Shown here piece after piece: positions 48,724 through 59,847 of a stretch of DNA of 64,000 nucleotides. The DNA comes from Mycobacterium marseillense (GTDB lineage Bacteria > Actinomycetota > Actinomycetes > Mycobacteriales > Mycobacteriaceae), in NCBI RefSeq assembly GCF_010731675.1, contig NZ_AP022584.1, forward strand, positions 4,464,001 through 4,528,000, given 5' to 3'. Made by a program: the position numbers and the translations under genes. The notes below the pieces were generated by a model, which was given only the letters and a program-made list of their open reading frames with translations, did no database searches and had not been told where the DNA came from. The stretch's first letter is position 1. Every line of letters begins with the position of its first letter.

Positions 48724-50436
48724 ATGGTGGGCACGCTTGTTTCGGTGAACGTGGGCATGCCCAAAGACGTCCGATGGCGAGACAAAACGGTCTTCACCGG
48801 CATCTGGAAGACACCGGTGCAGGGGCCGGTCATGGTGCGTCGGCTCAACATCGACGGCGACGGCCAGGGTGACCTCGCCGGCCATGGCGGGGAACAACGG
48901 GCCGTGATGGTGTACCAGAGCGAGTCCTATGACTTCTGGAAGACCTACCTGGGCCGCACCGACCTGCGGCCCGGACATTTCGGCGAAAACTTCACCGTCA
49001 CCGGGCTTGCCGACCACGAGGTATGCATCGGTGACCGCTATCGCATCGGCGACGCCGAATTCGAGGTCACCCAGCCGCGAGTCACGTGCTTTCGGGTGGG
49101 TCTTCGACTCGACGAGCCCGACATGCCCAATCTGCTTGTCTCCCAGCATCGTCCGGGTTTCTATTTCCGGGTCATCACCGAGGGCCGGGTGCGGGCCGGA
49201 GACGACATCGTCCGGACCCGCCGCGGCCGTCATCAGCTCAGCGTCGCCGAGGTCGACGCGTTGCTCTACCTGCCGAACCGCAGCGTCGAACGGCTGCGCG
49301 AGGCCGTCGATGTTCCGGCGCTGAGCCCGGGATGGCAACAGTCTTTTCACGACATGCTGGGCGCCCACGATGGTGCGGCCGCGACGGCCTCCCCCGCCCC
49401 AGTCGAGCCTGGATGGAAGGGATTTCGAGACCTCCGGGTCACCGACGTATGCCGGGAGAGCCCGCAAGTGCTCTCGATCCGGCTGCAGGCCGACGACCGG
49501 GATCCGCTGCCACCGGCGCTTCCGGGGCAGTACCTCACGGTGAAGATTCCCGGGGCCGGTGACCCGGCGCCGTTGCGCAGCTATTCCCTGTCGGGCGACC
49601 CGTCGGCCGGGTACTACCGCATCAGCGTCAAGCGGGAGGATCACGGATTGGTGAGTGGCTGGCTGCACGCCCACGCCCAACCGGGGATGCTGATAACCGC
49701 CGCCGCCCCGCGCGGCGACTTCTGCCTCGCCGAGGACCGCCGTCCCGTAGTGCTCTTTTCCGCTGGAATCGGCGCGACGCCGGTGCTCGCGATGTTGCAT
49801 GCACTCGCCGTGGAGGGCAGCGGCCGTGACATCTGGTGGCTGCACAGCGCCCGGAATCGGGAAAACCAGGCCTTTGCCGCTGAAGTCGCGACGCTGATCG
49901 AGTCGCTGCCCCACGCCCGGCAGCAGGTCTTCTACACCGAAACTCAGGGCCGCCTGACCCGAGATGCCGTCGCGGCGTTGGGGCTGCCGACCGATGGCGT
50001 CGTTTACCTCTGCGGGCCAACACAATTCATGACGGATATCCGCGCAGAGCTGGTCGACATCGGATTCGACCCCGCTCTGATCCACAGCGAGCTGTTCGGT
50101 GCGCTGCCCGCGATCAATCCCGGCGTCGTCGAAACGGGCACGCGCACACCGCCCCATCAGCCCGCCGGGCCGCCGGGCACGGGACCACCGATCACGTTTG
50201 CCCGCAGCGGGTTAACGGTCAATTGGTCGCCGGGCTACCGCAGCATCCTCGATCTCGCCGAAGCCTGCGATGTGCCGACCCGCTACTCCTGCCGCAGTGG
50301 CGTGTGTCATGTGTGCGTTACCGGAATCGTCGCCGGGACGACGACCTACATTCAGGAACCGCTGGAGCCGCCGGCCGGCGAGACGGTACTGATCTGTTCG
50401 GCGGCTCCCGAAACCGAGGTGGTGCTGGACCTTTAG
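48724..50436 (+). CDS. MOSC domain fused to a ferredoxin-NAD(P) reductase with 2Fe-2S domain
   Basis: 570 residues. Residues about 1-200 form a MOSC/YiiM-like domain (SVNVGMPKDVRWR, GGEQRAVMVYQSESYDFW, with the catalytic Cys in VTCFRVGLRL). This is followed by an FAD/FMN-binding reductase (LRSYSLSGDPSAGYYRISVKR, FSAGIGATPVLAML, YLCGPTQFM) and a C-terminal plant-type 2Fe-2S ferredoxin (CDVPTRYSCRSGVCHVCVTG with a later ICSA). MOSC domains handle molybdenum-cofactor sulfur or pterin-linked reductions. The fusion suggests a self-contained electron chain for N-hydroxylated or similar substrates (inference). ATG 48724 matches the MOSC N-terminus; GTG 48583 is an in-frame alternative. Confidence 0.9.
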   Translation: MVGTLVSVNVGMPKDVRWRDKTVFTGIWKTPVQGPVMVRRLNIDGDGQGDLAGHGGEQRAVMVYQSESYDFWKTYLGRTDLRPGHFGENFTVTGLADHEVCIGDRYRIGDAEFEVTQPRVTCFRVGLRLDEPDMPNLLVSQHRPGFYFRVITEGRVRAGDDIVRTRRGRHQLSVAEVDALLYLPNRSVERLREAVDVPALSPGWQQSFHDMLGAHDGAAATASPAPVEPGWKGFRDLRVTDVCRESPQVLSIRLQADDRDPLPPALPGQYLTVKIPGAGDPAPLRSYSLSGDPSAGYYRISVKREDHGLVSGWLHAHAQPGMLITAAAPRGDFCLAEDRRPVVLFSAGIGATPVLAMLHALAVEGSGRDIWWLHSARNRENQAFAAEVATLIESLPHARQQVFYTETQGRLTRDAVAALGLPTDGVVYLCGPTQFMTDIRAELVDIGFDPALIHSELFGALPAINPGVVETGTRTPPHQPAGPPGTGPPITFARSGLTVNWSPGYRSILDLAEACDVPTRYSCRSGVCHVCVTGIVAGTTTYIQEPLEPPAGETVLICSAAPETEVVLDL

Positions 50437-50459
50437 CGAAATGCCGACGACGTTTGCTT

Positions 50460-51257
50460 CTACGGGCTCAGCGGGACGGACGCCTCGGCGGTGTAGCACA
50501 GGAAGGTGAGCGTCTCCTGTAGATACAGCTGCACGGTGTCGGCATCATGGCTGGTGTAGCCGATCGTCACGTCGGTCCCGAGCTGCAGGTCGAAATCGCC
50601 GCCGCGGGTGGTCAGCACGAAGGCACCGTCGATCGCCGGGGCCCAGATGATGTCTCCGGGAACCAGCCGGTCGATGTGTTCGAGGATCGGATATCCGTGT
50701 TGGGTCGTCTCGCTGACCTTTGTGTAGACGTCGGCGGACAGCAGCACCGAGTAGGGGCCGTCCACACCGGCCAGGCGGAGCTCGGAGATCGCCTGGGTGA
50801 TGACGTCGGGGATCTCGCTGGGATCCGCCGGCAACGTCAGCGTCTTGTTGGAGCTGGCCGAACGGATGCCCTCGATCGATGCCGCGGCGTACCCCTCGAA
50901 GATGGCGCGGTCCTCCACGAACGCGAGTTTCTTTGCCGCCGCCTTGACCGGGTCCCAATCGGAGTCGTTGGCGCCGCGCTCGACGTTGTCGATCTCGTAG
51001 CGCGACAGCGTGAACGGAACACGAAGCCGTACAAGGGGTTTGCTCTCGCGCAGGTGCGCCTCCACGCCCTCGGTGGGCGAGGCCACGTTGGCCAGCCGAC
51101 CGGTGCTGATCGAGGCGGCCACTGGGCCGCCGGGCTCGCTGACGTCGACGACCCGGCGCCCGGCGATGTGGCGCTTGAATGTCCGGGTCGCCTCCAATTC
51201 GATTTCTTCCCAGGCGGCTTCGGTGATCGGCGCCAGGTCGCGATAGAGGTTGTTCAT
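50460..51257 (-). CDS. Encapsulin shell protein (linocin M18/Cfp29 family)
   Basis: 265 residues of the encapsulin (HK97-fold) family, which builds icosahedral protein nanocompartments. The N-terminal MNNLYRDLAPITEAAWEEIE and the HIAGRRVVDV segment are family landmarks. GGDFDLQLGTDVTIGYTSHD and TLTFLCYTAEA close the fold. The ATG at 51257 overlaps the DyP stop as ATGA, so the cargo gene precedes it in the same operon. It corresponds to Rv0798c (Cfp29), known to package the DyP peroxidase. Its end is 23 bases from the convergent MOSC gene. Confidence 0.96.
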   Translation of the reverse strand: MNNLYRDLAPITEAAWEEIELEATRTFKRHIAGRRVVDVSEPGGPVAASISTGRLANVASPTEGVEAHLRESKPLVRLRVPFTLSRYEIDNVERGANDSDWDPVKAAAKKLAFVEDRAIFEGYAAASIEGIRSASSNKTLTLPADPSEIPDVITQAISELRLAGVDGPYSVLLSADVYTKVSETTQHGYPILEHIDRLVPGDIIWAPAIDGAFVLTTRGGDFDLQLGTDVTIGYTSHDADTVQLYLQETLTFLCYTAEASVPLSP

Positions 51258-52264
51258 GAAGTGGATCCTTTCAGACTGCCGATCGAAAGTGAGCCGTCCT
51301 GTGCAACAGACGTTTCCGCCGCCGGCGGTGCGGGCAGGGGCGGGGGGTCATCGAGGAAGTCGACGGTGGGGGAGAAGAACAATCCGCCGGTGATGGCGGT
51401 GGAGAAGTCCAGGATGCGGTCGGTGTTGCCGGGCGGGTCGCCGAGGAACATGTTGCGCAGCATTTGCTCGGTGACTTGGGGCGTGCGCGAATAACCGATG
51501 AAGTACGTGCCGTACTCGCCCTTGCCGAGCTCGCCGAAGGGCATGTTGTGCCGCACGATTTTCAATTCGGTGCCCTCGTCGTCGGTGATGACGTTGAGGG
51601 CGATGTGGGAGTCATCCGGCTTGACGTCGTCGTCGAGTTCGATGTCCTCCAGCTTGGTGCGGCCGATCACGCGCTCCTGTTCGGTGACGGATATCGAGTT
51701 CCACGAGGGCATGTCGTGCACGTACTTTTGCACGTGGACATAGCAGGAGCCGGCGAAGTCGGGATCCTCGTCGCCGATCGCGGTGGCGCTGACGGCAAGT
51801 GGGCCGTCCGGGTTCTCGGTGCCGTCGACGAATCCGAGCAAGTCGCGGTTGTCGAAATACCGGAAGCCGTGCACCTCGTCGACCACGGTGACCGCGCCGG
51901 CCATCGATTTCAGGATGCGGTCGGCCAGTTCGAAACAGACGTCCAAACTCTCGGCCCGGACGTGGAACAACAGGTCCCCGGGGGTGGCGGGAGCGTGGTG
52001 ACGTGGGCCCTCCAGCTCGACGAACCGGTGCAGCTCGGCGGGACGCGGCCCGGAAAACAAACGGTCCCAGGCATCCGAGCCGATCGAGGCGATCGCCGAC
52101 AACCGCTTCTGCGGCTCGCGGAAACCGATCGCGCGCACCAGCCCGGAGACGTCCTGCAGCGCGTCGTGCACGGTCGCCTCGCCGCCGTCGTCGATGGTCA
52201 CCACGAGGAAGATCGCCGCGGGCGTCAGCGGCGCGAGGATCGGTTGCGGCTGGACGGGGGGCAC
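51254..52264 (-). CDS. DyP-type heme peroxidase with encapsulin-targeting tail
   Basis: 336 residues from GTG 52264. The GFVDG motif with Asp147, a candidate proximal His220 (DDSHIALN) and Arg238 are the DyP heme-site features. The C-terminal LSIGSLKGSTS is an encapsulin cargo-loading peptide, attached by a flexible Pro/Ala-rich linker. The frame stays open upstream through a tandem repeat to 52552, but the family length and the leaderless box TAGGGT (52277-52272, minus strand), 7 bases before the GTG, decide the start. It corresponds to Rv0799c. Confidence 0.93.
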   Translation of the reverse strand: MPPVQPQPILAPLTPAAIFLVVTIDDGGEATVHDALQDVSGLVRAIGFREPQKRLSAIASIGSDAWDRLFSGPRPAELHRFVELEGPRHHAPATPGDLLFHVRAESLDVCFELADRILKSMAGAVTVVDEVHGFRYFDNRDLLGFVDGTENPDGPLAVSATAIGDEDPDFAGSCYVHVQKYVHDMPSWNSISVTEQERVIGRTKLEDIELDDDVKPDDSHIALNVITDDEGTELKIVRHNMPFGELGKGEYGTYFIGYSRTPQVTEQMLRNMFLGDPPGNTDRILDFSTAITGGLFFSPTVDFLDDPPPLPAPPAAETSVAQDGSLSIGSLKGSTS

Positions 52265-52280
52265 TCTGGTGACCCTAGCG

Positions 52281-52451
52281 TGGCGATGGTGAGCGCCGGA
52301 AGCGGCGCGAGCAAGGAGCGCGCAATCGAAGGCGGCGTGGCGACGGTGAGCGCCGGAAGCGGCGCGAGCAAGGAGCGCGCAATCGGGGGCAGCGTGGCGA
52401 CGGTGAGCGCCGGAAGCGGCGCGAGCAAGGAGCGCGCAATCGACCCTAGCG
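52281..52451. repeat. 57-bp tandem repeat, three copies
   Basis: Units at 52281-52337, 52338-52394 and 52395-52451 are almost identical; differences are concentrated in the last 9-10 bases of each unit, with one further change near the start. The same 9 bases, ACCCTAGCG, precede unit 1 and end unit 3. The 57-base period is a multiple of 3, and the minus-strand frame is open throughout. It fills the divergent promoter region between the DyP gene and pepC. Copy number probably varies between strains (MIRU/VNTR-like). Confidence 0.9.
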
Positions 52452-52487
52452 TGAGCCCCGCGGGGCCGGACAGCCATGATGTTCACC

Positions 52488-53798
52488 ATGTCCGGCGGGC
52501 CTCGAAACCAGACGAAGTCCTCAGCGAGCGCGCAGGGTCTCTGCGAGTTCATCGACGCGTCTCCGTCGCCATTTCACGCCTGCGCCACAGTGGCCGCCCG
52601 GCTGCTCGCCGCCGGGTACATCGAACTGAGCGAGGCCGAACCATGGCCGTCCGAACCCGGGCGCTATTTCACGGTGCGGGCGGGCTCGCTGGTCGCCTGG
52701 AATTCGCAAGCGCCCGACGGGCCGTTCCGGATCGTCGGAGCACACACCGACAGCCCCAACCTCAGGGTCAAGCAGCACCCCGACCGGGTGGTCGCCGGCT
52801 GGCGCGTCGTGGCGCTCGAGCCCTATGGGGGCGCGTGGCTCAACTCGTGGCTGGACCGCGATCTGGGAATCAGCGGCCGCCTGTCGGTGCGGGCGAAGGA
52901 TCAAAGCACCGGGATCGCGCACCGCCTGGTCCGGATCGACGAGCCGATCCTGCGGGTGCCGCAGCTCGCGATCCACCTGGCCGACGACCGCAAATCGCTG
53001 ACCCTGGACCCGCAGCGACACGTCAACGCCGTGTGGGGTGTCGGTGAGACGGCCCGGTCCTTCGTCGATTACGTCGCCGAGCGCGCCGACGTGGCACCCA
53101 CCGACGTGCTGGCCGCCGACCTGATGACGCACGACCTGACCCCCTCGACGGTGATCGGCGCGTCGGACAACGGAACTGCGGACCTGTTGAGTGCCCCCCG
53201 GCTGGACAACCAGGCCAGCTGCTACGCGGGGCTCGAGGCGCTGCTGGCTGTGGCGCAGGGCGCGGGCTACCTGCCGGTATTGGTGCTCTTCGATCACGAG
53301 GAGGTCGGCTCGTCCTCGGACCACGGCGCGCAATCGGACTTGTTGGGCACCGTCCTCGAGCGAATTGTGCTGGCGGCGGGCGGCACCCGGGAGGACTACC
53401 TGCGCCGGCTGCCGGCATCCTTGCTGGCCTCCGCGGACATGGCACATGCCACCCACCCCAATTACCCGGAGCGGCACGAGCCTGGCCACCCGATCGCCGT
53501 CAACGCGGGTCCGGTGCTCAAGGTGCACCCCAACCTGCGCTACGCCACCGATGGGCGCACCGCCGCGGCCTTCGCGCTGGCCTGTCAGCAGGCCGGGGTT
53601 CCGTTGCAGCGCTACGAGCACCGGGCCGACCTGCCGTGCGGATCAACGATCGGACCGTTGACCTCCGCGCGCACCGGCATCCCCACCGTCGACGTCGGCG
53701 CCGCGCAGCTGGCGATGCATTCCGCCCGCGAGCTGATGGGCGCGCACGATGTGGCCGCTTACTCGGCCGCGATGCAGGCGTTCTTGTCACCCGCCTGA
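52488..53798 (+). CDS. pepC: M18-family aminopeptidase
   Basis: 436 residues. Zinc-binding and catalytic motifs are [36 protein letters not shown] and [11 protein letters not shown], all typical of the M18 (aspartyl-type) aminopeptidases. It removes N-terminal residues from peptides in the cytoplasm. Starts at 52476, 52479 and 52488 are all possible; TAGCGT (52447-52452) at the repeat edge could be the -10 box. It matches Rv0800. The 3' end overlaps the convergent TetR gene by 12 bases. Confidence 0.93.
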   Translation: MSGGPRNQTKSSASAQGLCEFIDASPSPFHACATVAARLLAAGYIELSEAEPWPSEPGRYFTVRAGSLVAWNSQAPDGPFRIVGAHTDSPNLRVKQHPDRVVAGWRVVALEPYGGAWLNSWLDRDLGISGRLSVRAKDQSTGIAHRLVRIDEPILRVPQLAIHLADDRKSLTLDPQRHVNAVWGVGETARSFVDYVAERADVAPTDVLAADLMTHDLTPSTVIGASDNGTADLLSAPRLDNQASCYAGLEALLAVAQGAGYLPVLVLFDHEEVGSSSDHGAQSDLLGTVLERIVLAAGGTREDYLRRLPASLLASADMAHATHPNYPERHEPGHPIAVNAGPVLKVHPNLRYATDGRTAAAFALACQQAGVPLQRYEHRADLPCGSTIGPLTSARTGIPTVDVGAAQLAMHSARELMGAHDVAAYSAAMQAFLSPA

Positions 53799-54410
53799 CG
53801 CGGGCTGGGTCTTAGCCGCGCCGTCCAGGATCGCGTCGAGCAGCCCGTCAAATGGCCGCGCTGCTTGCACGGCGAAATCGCTTGCGCCCCCGTGGGTTAA
53901 CGCGCGAAACAGCATGGTGCCGATCAGTGCCTGGGCGATCGCGTCGAGGTCGGCGGCGGCGCTCAGTTCCTCGTCCCGGACGGCCCGGCGGAGTCGCGTC
54001 ATCAACCCGTCCAGTTGAGGCGCGCTGAGCTGCTGGTAGAGATCGTCGCCGTCGGCCGGGCGGGCGGCCGCCGCGGCGATCAGCGCCCGCACCAACGCGG
54101 CGTTCGACGGCTGCGCCAGAAAGTCGGCGTGCTCGCGCAGCCACGCCCCTAGGTCGGCGCGCAGGTTTCCCGTCTCGGCGACGGGAAACGATCCGGATCC
54201 GCCGTACGCCTCCAGGACGGCCTCGGCGACCAGCGGCGCCTTCGATGGCCAGCGCCGGTAGAGGGTCTTCTTGCCCACGCCGGCGCGAGCCGCGACGCTT
54301 TCCATCGACAACTCGGCGTAGCCACCGGCGGTCAGGAGTTCGCGGGTGGCGTCCAAGATCGCGTGATGCAGCCGGGTGTCGCGGGGCCGGCCCACCCGCT
54401 CGTCTGGCAC
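53787..54410 (-). CDS. TetR-family regulator, leaderless
   Basis: 207 residues. The helix-turn-helix is [19 protein letters not shown] near residues 30-50. GTG 54410 is preceded at 8 bases by TAGGCT (54424-54419, minus strand). The open frame further upstream overlaps the divergent phosphotransferase gene. A near-perfect 20-base palindrome (54508-54527) lies in the 150-base divergent gap and is the likely binding site. The last 12 bases overlap pepC. This replaces the Rv0801/Rv0802c segment I remember in M. tuberculosis. Confidence 0.9.
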   Translation of the reverse strand: MPDERVGRPRDTRLHHAILDATRELLTAGGYAELSMESVAARAGVGKKTLYRRWPSKAPLVAEAVLEAYGGSGSFPVAETGNLRADLGAWLREHADFLAQPSNAALVRALIAAAAARPADGDDLYQQLSAPQLDGLMTRLRRAVRDEELSAAADLDAIAQALIGTMLFRALTHGGASDFAVQAARPFDGLLDAILDGAAKTQPASGG

Positions 54411-54507
54411 GTGGACCGAGCCTAGGTGCGCCCGACCGGGGCGGCGAACCGATTCGGTACTGGCGTGCGGGCGTGCGCTCGGGTTACCTTCACGGGGACA
54501 AGTGTAG

Positions 54508-54527
54508 GAAACGATACGTGTCGTTTC
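54508..54527. promoter_or_regulatory. Operator between the TetR and phosphotransferase genes
   Basis: GAAACGATACGTGTCGTTTC pairs at 9 of 10 positions, with perfect 7-base outer arms (GAAACGA/TCGTTTC). It lies 34 bases before ATG 54561. This is the strongest TetR-type site in the last third of the window. Confidence 0.75.
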
Positions 54528-54560
54528 TATGGTCGCGGTCCGTGACGAAGGAGTCCACCC

Positions 54561-55634
54561 ATGAATGCCCCCGCGCTGTCGGTCCCCACGACCTGGGATG
54601 ACATCACGCCGCAGTGGATGTCCGCGGCGCTGGCCACCGATCATCCCGGCGTCGAGGTGGACACCGTCACCGTGGAGGTTCGCGACGACGGCACCAACCG
54701 GCGCGCCCGCCTGGGAGTGACCTACCGCAACGGCAGCGGACCGGCGTCGGTGTTCGTCAAGGCCGCCGACCCCGACCACAAAGAACTGATCCGCATGACC
54801 AGCGGCATGTTCCACGAACCACGGCTGTTCACCTGCGGGGTCGATCTGCCCCTCGAGCACCCCCGCGTCTACACCGCGCTGATCGACGAGGCCGCCTACG
54901 ACTTCGTGATGGTCATGGAGGACCTCACCGCGCGCGGCGCCGATCCCCGCGACGCCACCAGGCCGATGACCGTCGAGCAGGTCGCCACCGGTGTGCGCGG
55001 CCTGGCCCGGATGCACGGACGGTACTGGGGCGAACGGGTACTGACCGAGCCGGCGCTGGGTTGGCTCGAGCCGTTTCTGCCATGGGACGGCATGGAAATG
55101 GCGCCGCTGCCGGCCGCGCTGGAGCGCCTCGGCGCGGATGCCCCGGAGCAGGTGACGTCGCTGACGATCGACGCGCTGATCGAATCGATCTGGAAGCCCT
55201 ACATCAGAACGCTGACCGCGTCACCGCAGACGCTGCTGCACGGCGATCCGCACATCGGCAACACCTACCTGCTGCCCAACGACGAGGTGGGGTTCCTCGA
55301 CTGGCAGGTGGCCCGCCGCGGCAACTGGTCACTCGACCTGGGCTACTTCCTGCAGGGCGCCCTGACCGTCGAGGACCGTCGCCGCAGCGAGCGCGATCTC
55401 CTCGAGGAGTACCGCGGCGCGCTCGGCCTGCCGAAAGCGGAGATGCCGAGTCCCGACGAGGTCTGGTTGCGATACCGGGCCTCGGTGGCGCACGGGCTGA
55501 CCCTGTGGCTGTGCACCGCCAGCGCCGGGGAACTGTGGCAGCGTCCCGACATCGCGCTGGCGCTGGCCCAGCGGTATTCGTTCGCCTACGCCGACCTGGA
55601 TACGGCCGCGGCGCTGGCCGCGATCGCCGGCTGA
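54561..55634 (+). CDS. Aminoglycoside phosphotransferase/ecdysteroid-kinase-like protein
   Basis: 357 residues with a kinase-like fold. The catalytic loop is LLHGDPHIGN and the metal-binding loop is VGFLDWQ. The nucleotide-binding lysine is probably in VFVKAADPD. Such proteins phosphorylate small hydroxylated molecules; in mycobacteria the class is often linked to lipid or acyl metabolism rather than antibiotic resistance. GAAGGAG lies before ATG 54561. The divergent TetR regulator and the palindrome between them suggest repression by that regulator. It ends 57 bases before purL. Confidence 0.88.
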   Translation: MNAPALSVPTTWDDITPQWMSAALATDHPGVEVDTVTVEVRDDGTNRRARLGVTYRNGSGPASVFVKAADPDHKELIRMTSGMFHEPRLFTCGVDLPLEHPRVYTALIDEAAYDFVMVMEDLTARGADPRDATRPMTVEQVATGVRGLARMHGRYWGERVLTEPALGWLEPFLPWDGMEMAPLPAALERLGADAPEQVTSLTIDALIESIWKPYIRTLTASPQTLLHGDPHIGNTYLLPNDEVGFLDWQVARRGNWSLDLGYFLQGALTVEDRRRSERDLLEEYRGALGLPKAEMPSPDEVWLRYRASVAHGLTLWLCTASAGELWQRPDIALALAQRYSFAYADLDTAAALAAIAG

Positions 55635-57989
<2,355 letters not shown>

Positions 57990-58008
57990 GCGCCCGCAGC
58001 GAATTCTG

Positions 58009-58686
58009 ATGCCCGCCAGGCGTTCTCGTCGGGCGTACGCAGTGTCCTTGGCCGCCGCGCTGGTCGGCTGGAGCTTCGTGGCCCCGCGGCTACCGGCCGC
58101 GTGGCGGGTGGCGGCGCAGTCGGCGGTGGGCGGCGCGCTGGTGGTGGGGACGCGGGCCCCGCTGGGCTTGGGGCCGCCCCGGTTGTGGGCCGGGCTGCGG
58201 CTGGGGTCGGCGGTCGCGTTCTCGGCGGCGAGCACGGTGGCCGCGACCACCCTCATGCCGCCGGTGCGCCAATCGATGGCCGTCCGGGAACCGCCCGCGT
58301 CCGTGCCGGACTGGCTGTTGGTGCGCATACCCGTGGGCACGGTCTGGTCCGAGGAGTCCGCCTTCCGCGCGGCGCTGGCCACCGTCGGCTCTGCGGCGTT
58401 CGGTCGACGGGGCGGAAGGTTGCTGCAGGCCACCGCTTTTGGCCTCTCGCACATCCCCGATGCGCGCGCGACTGGTGAGCCCGTGGCGGCCACCGTCCTG
58501 GTAACCGGACTCGGCGGCTGGATATTTGGCTGGCTGGCCGACCGTACCGGTAGCCTCGCCGCACCGATGCTGGCGCACTTGGCCATCAACGAGGCCGGTG
58601 CGATCGCCGTGTTGGCGACGAGGTCAGGGGTTGATCGTGTAGTCACCCAGTTGCCGGCCCCACACGAAATCGACCGCCAGGGGTGA
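58009..58686 (+). CDS. CPBP-family intramembrane metalloprotease
   Basis: 225 residues with several hydrophobic segments. The protease motifs are WSEESAFRAAL (EExxxR), GLSHIPDA and MLAHLAINEAG, the three blocks of the CAAX/bacteriocin-processing (CPBP/Abi) family. The substrate is unknown. It follows purL by 19 bases on the same strand, so it may share the purL transcript. The last 63 bases overlap the convergent mce gene. It matches Rv0804. Confidence 0.88.
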   Translation: MPARRSRRAYAVSLAAALVGWSFVAPRLPAAWRVAAQSAVGGALVVGTRAPLGLGPPRLWAGLRLGSAVAFSAASTVAATTLMPPVRQSMAVREPPASVPDWLLVRIPVGTVWSEESAFRAALATVGSAAFGRRGGRLLQATAFGLSHIPDARATGEPVAATVLVTGLGGWIFGWLADRTGSLAAPMLAHLAINEAGAIAVLATRSGVDRVVTQLPAPHEIDRQG

Positions 58687-59838
58687 ACCGACTTCGAAGT
58701 GGTTGTAGGGGGCCATACTCGCGCCGGTGTCCATGACCAGGAACGGGGCGGGCCAGAGTTCGCGGGTGATCTTCTGCCAACAGCCGGGCCGCCCGCCCGG
58801 TCCGCCCCGGGCGTTGGTGCGCGGCAGGTTTTCCGGCCAGATGTACGGATTGGGCGCACCGGTGATGGCGCCCGAGGCGTGGGCGCCCAACGAGTACCCG
58901 TTATCGCCCAAGGCGTTATGAACCCTGGGCGCGACTTCGTCGAAATTGTGGATGGTGCAATAGATTTCGGGGCTGTACTCGTCGAGCAGCTGGCTGCTGG
59001 GAATCAGGTCGACGGCACCGCGCGCGAAGTACGGTCCGGCGCGGCCGAAAACGTCCGCGCCGATGTTGCCCAGTCCCGCAGCCGTCAGCAGCGCCTCATC
59101 CAGATCGCGTTGCTGACGGTTGAGTGTGCGCGCCGCGGTTACGGCATGGTCCAGCGCGTCCCACAGCTCGGGGGAGGCCTGCGCGTAGGTGTCGCCGAGG
59201 GCCGCCAGCCGCGCAATGTCGTTGCGCAGCCCCGGCATCCGGGGGTTCACGTCGTCTAGGACGGCGTTGCCATTGATCAGCGATCTGCCGAGCTTGTCGC
59301 CCAGCCCGGTCAATGCCTGCGCAGCCGCGCTGAGCGTCAGGTTCACCTTGACCGGATCGACCTTCTCGGCGATCGAGGTGACCGTCTCGAACAAACTGTT
59401 GAACTCGGTCGTCACCGACATCGCGTCGATCACGACGGACGGCGTGATCGATTGCGCCGCGGGGTGATCCGGTGCGACCAGCGCAACGTACTTGTTGCCG
59501 AACACGGTGGTCGCCTTGATGTCCGCCGCAACGTTGGCCGGAATCCGCGCGACGTACTTCGGGATGATATCCAGCACCACTTTCGCGGCCGGCTTGCCGC
59601 GATGGGTGATCTCGGAAATGCTCGACACCCGGCCGATCTGGACCCCGTTGTAGGTGACCTTGGAACCGGGATCCATCACCAATCCCGCCCGCGGGGCCAC
59701 CATCGTCAATTGCGTATTCGGTGTGAGGTCGCCCCGGAACTGCCAGTACAAGAGCAACACGATCAGCCCCGTGACCACGATCGTCACCAGGCCGACGGTC
59801 TTGTGCGGTGGCCGCTCCCGTAAGCGACGGGGCTCCAT
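58624..59838 (-). CDS. Orphan MCE-family protein (MceA type)
   Basis: 404 residues. One N-terminal membrane helix (VGLVTIVVTGLIVLLLYWQF) is followed by the MlaD/MCE domain (NTQLTMVAPRAGLVMDPGSKVTYNGVQIGRV and TVFGNKYVALV). The long helical region and the C-terminal NPYIWPENLPRTNARGGPGG are typical of Mce A-type subunits that line a lipid-import channel across the periplasm. There is no yrbE pair and no other mce gene in the window. It diverges from a sterol-carrier-like gene by 19 bases, which hints at a shared lipid function. M. tuberculosis, as I recall, has Rv0805 and cpsY at this place. Confidence 0.92.
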   Translation of the reverse strand: MEPRRLRERPPHKTVGLVTIVVTGLIVLLLYWQFRGDLTPNTQLTMVAPRAGLVMDPGSKVTYNGVQIGRVSSISEITHRGKPAAKVVLDIIPKYVARIPANVAADIKATTVFGNKYVALVAPDHPAAQSITPSVVIDAMSVTTEFNSLFETVTSIAEKVDPVKVNLTLSAAAQALTGLGDKLGRSLINGNAVLDDVNPRMPGLRNDIARLAALGDTYAQASPELWDALDHAVTAARTLNRQQRDLDEALLTAAGLGNIGADVFGRAGPYFARGAVDLIPSSQLLDEYSPEIYCTIHNFDEVAPRVHNALGDNGYSLGAHASGAITGAPNPYIWPENLPRTNARGGPGGRPGCWQKITRELWPAPFLVMDTGASMAPYNHFEVGSPLAVDFVWGRQLGDYTINP

Positions 59839-59847
59839 GGTTTTGAG

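Noticed and set aside
47617..50157. An 846-residue protein fusing the alpha/beta hydrolase to upstream sequence
   Set aside because: The extension runs antisense to the MOSC/reductase gene and crosses the intergenic operators. The GGAGGA site at 48494-48499 marks the real start.
51254..52552. DyP peroxidase with a three-copy 19-residue N-terminal repeat
   Set aside because: The repeat frame is open, but the family length, the conserved N-terminus at GTG 52264 and the leaderless box place the start after the repeat. I kept the repeat as a DNA feature.
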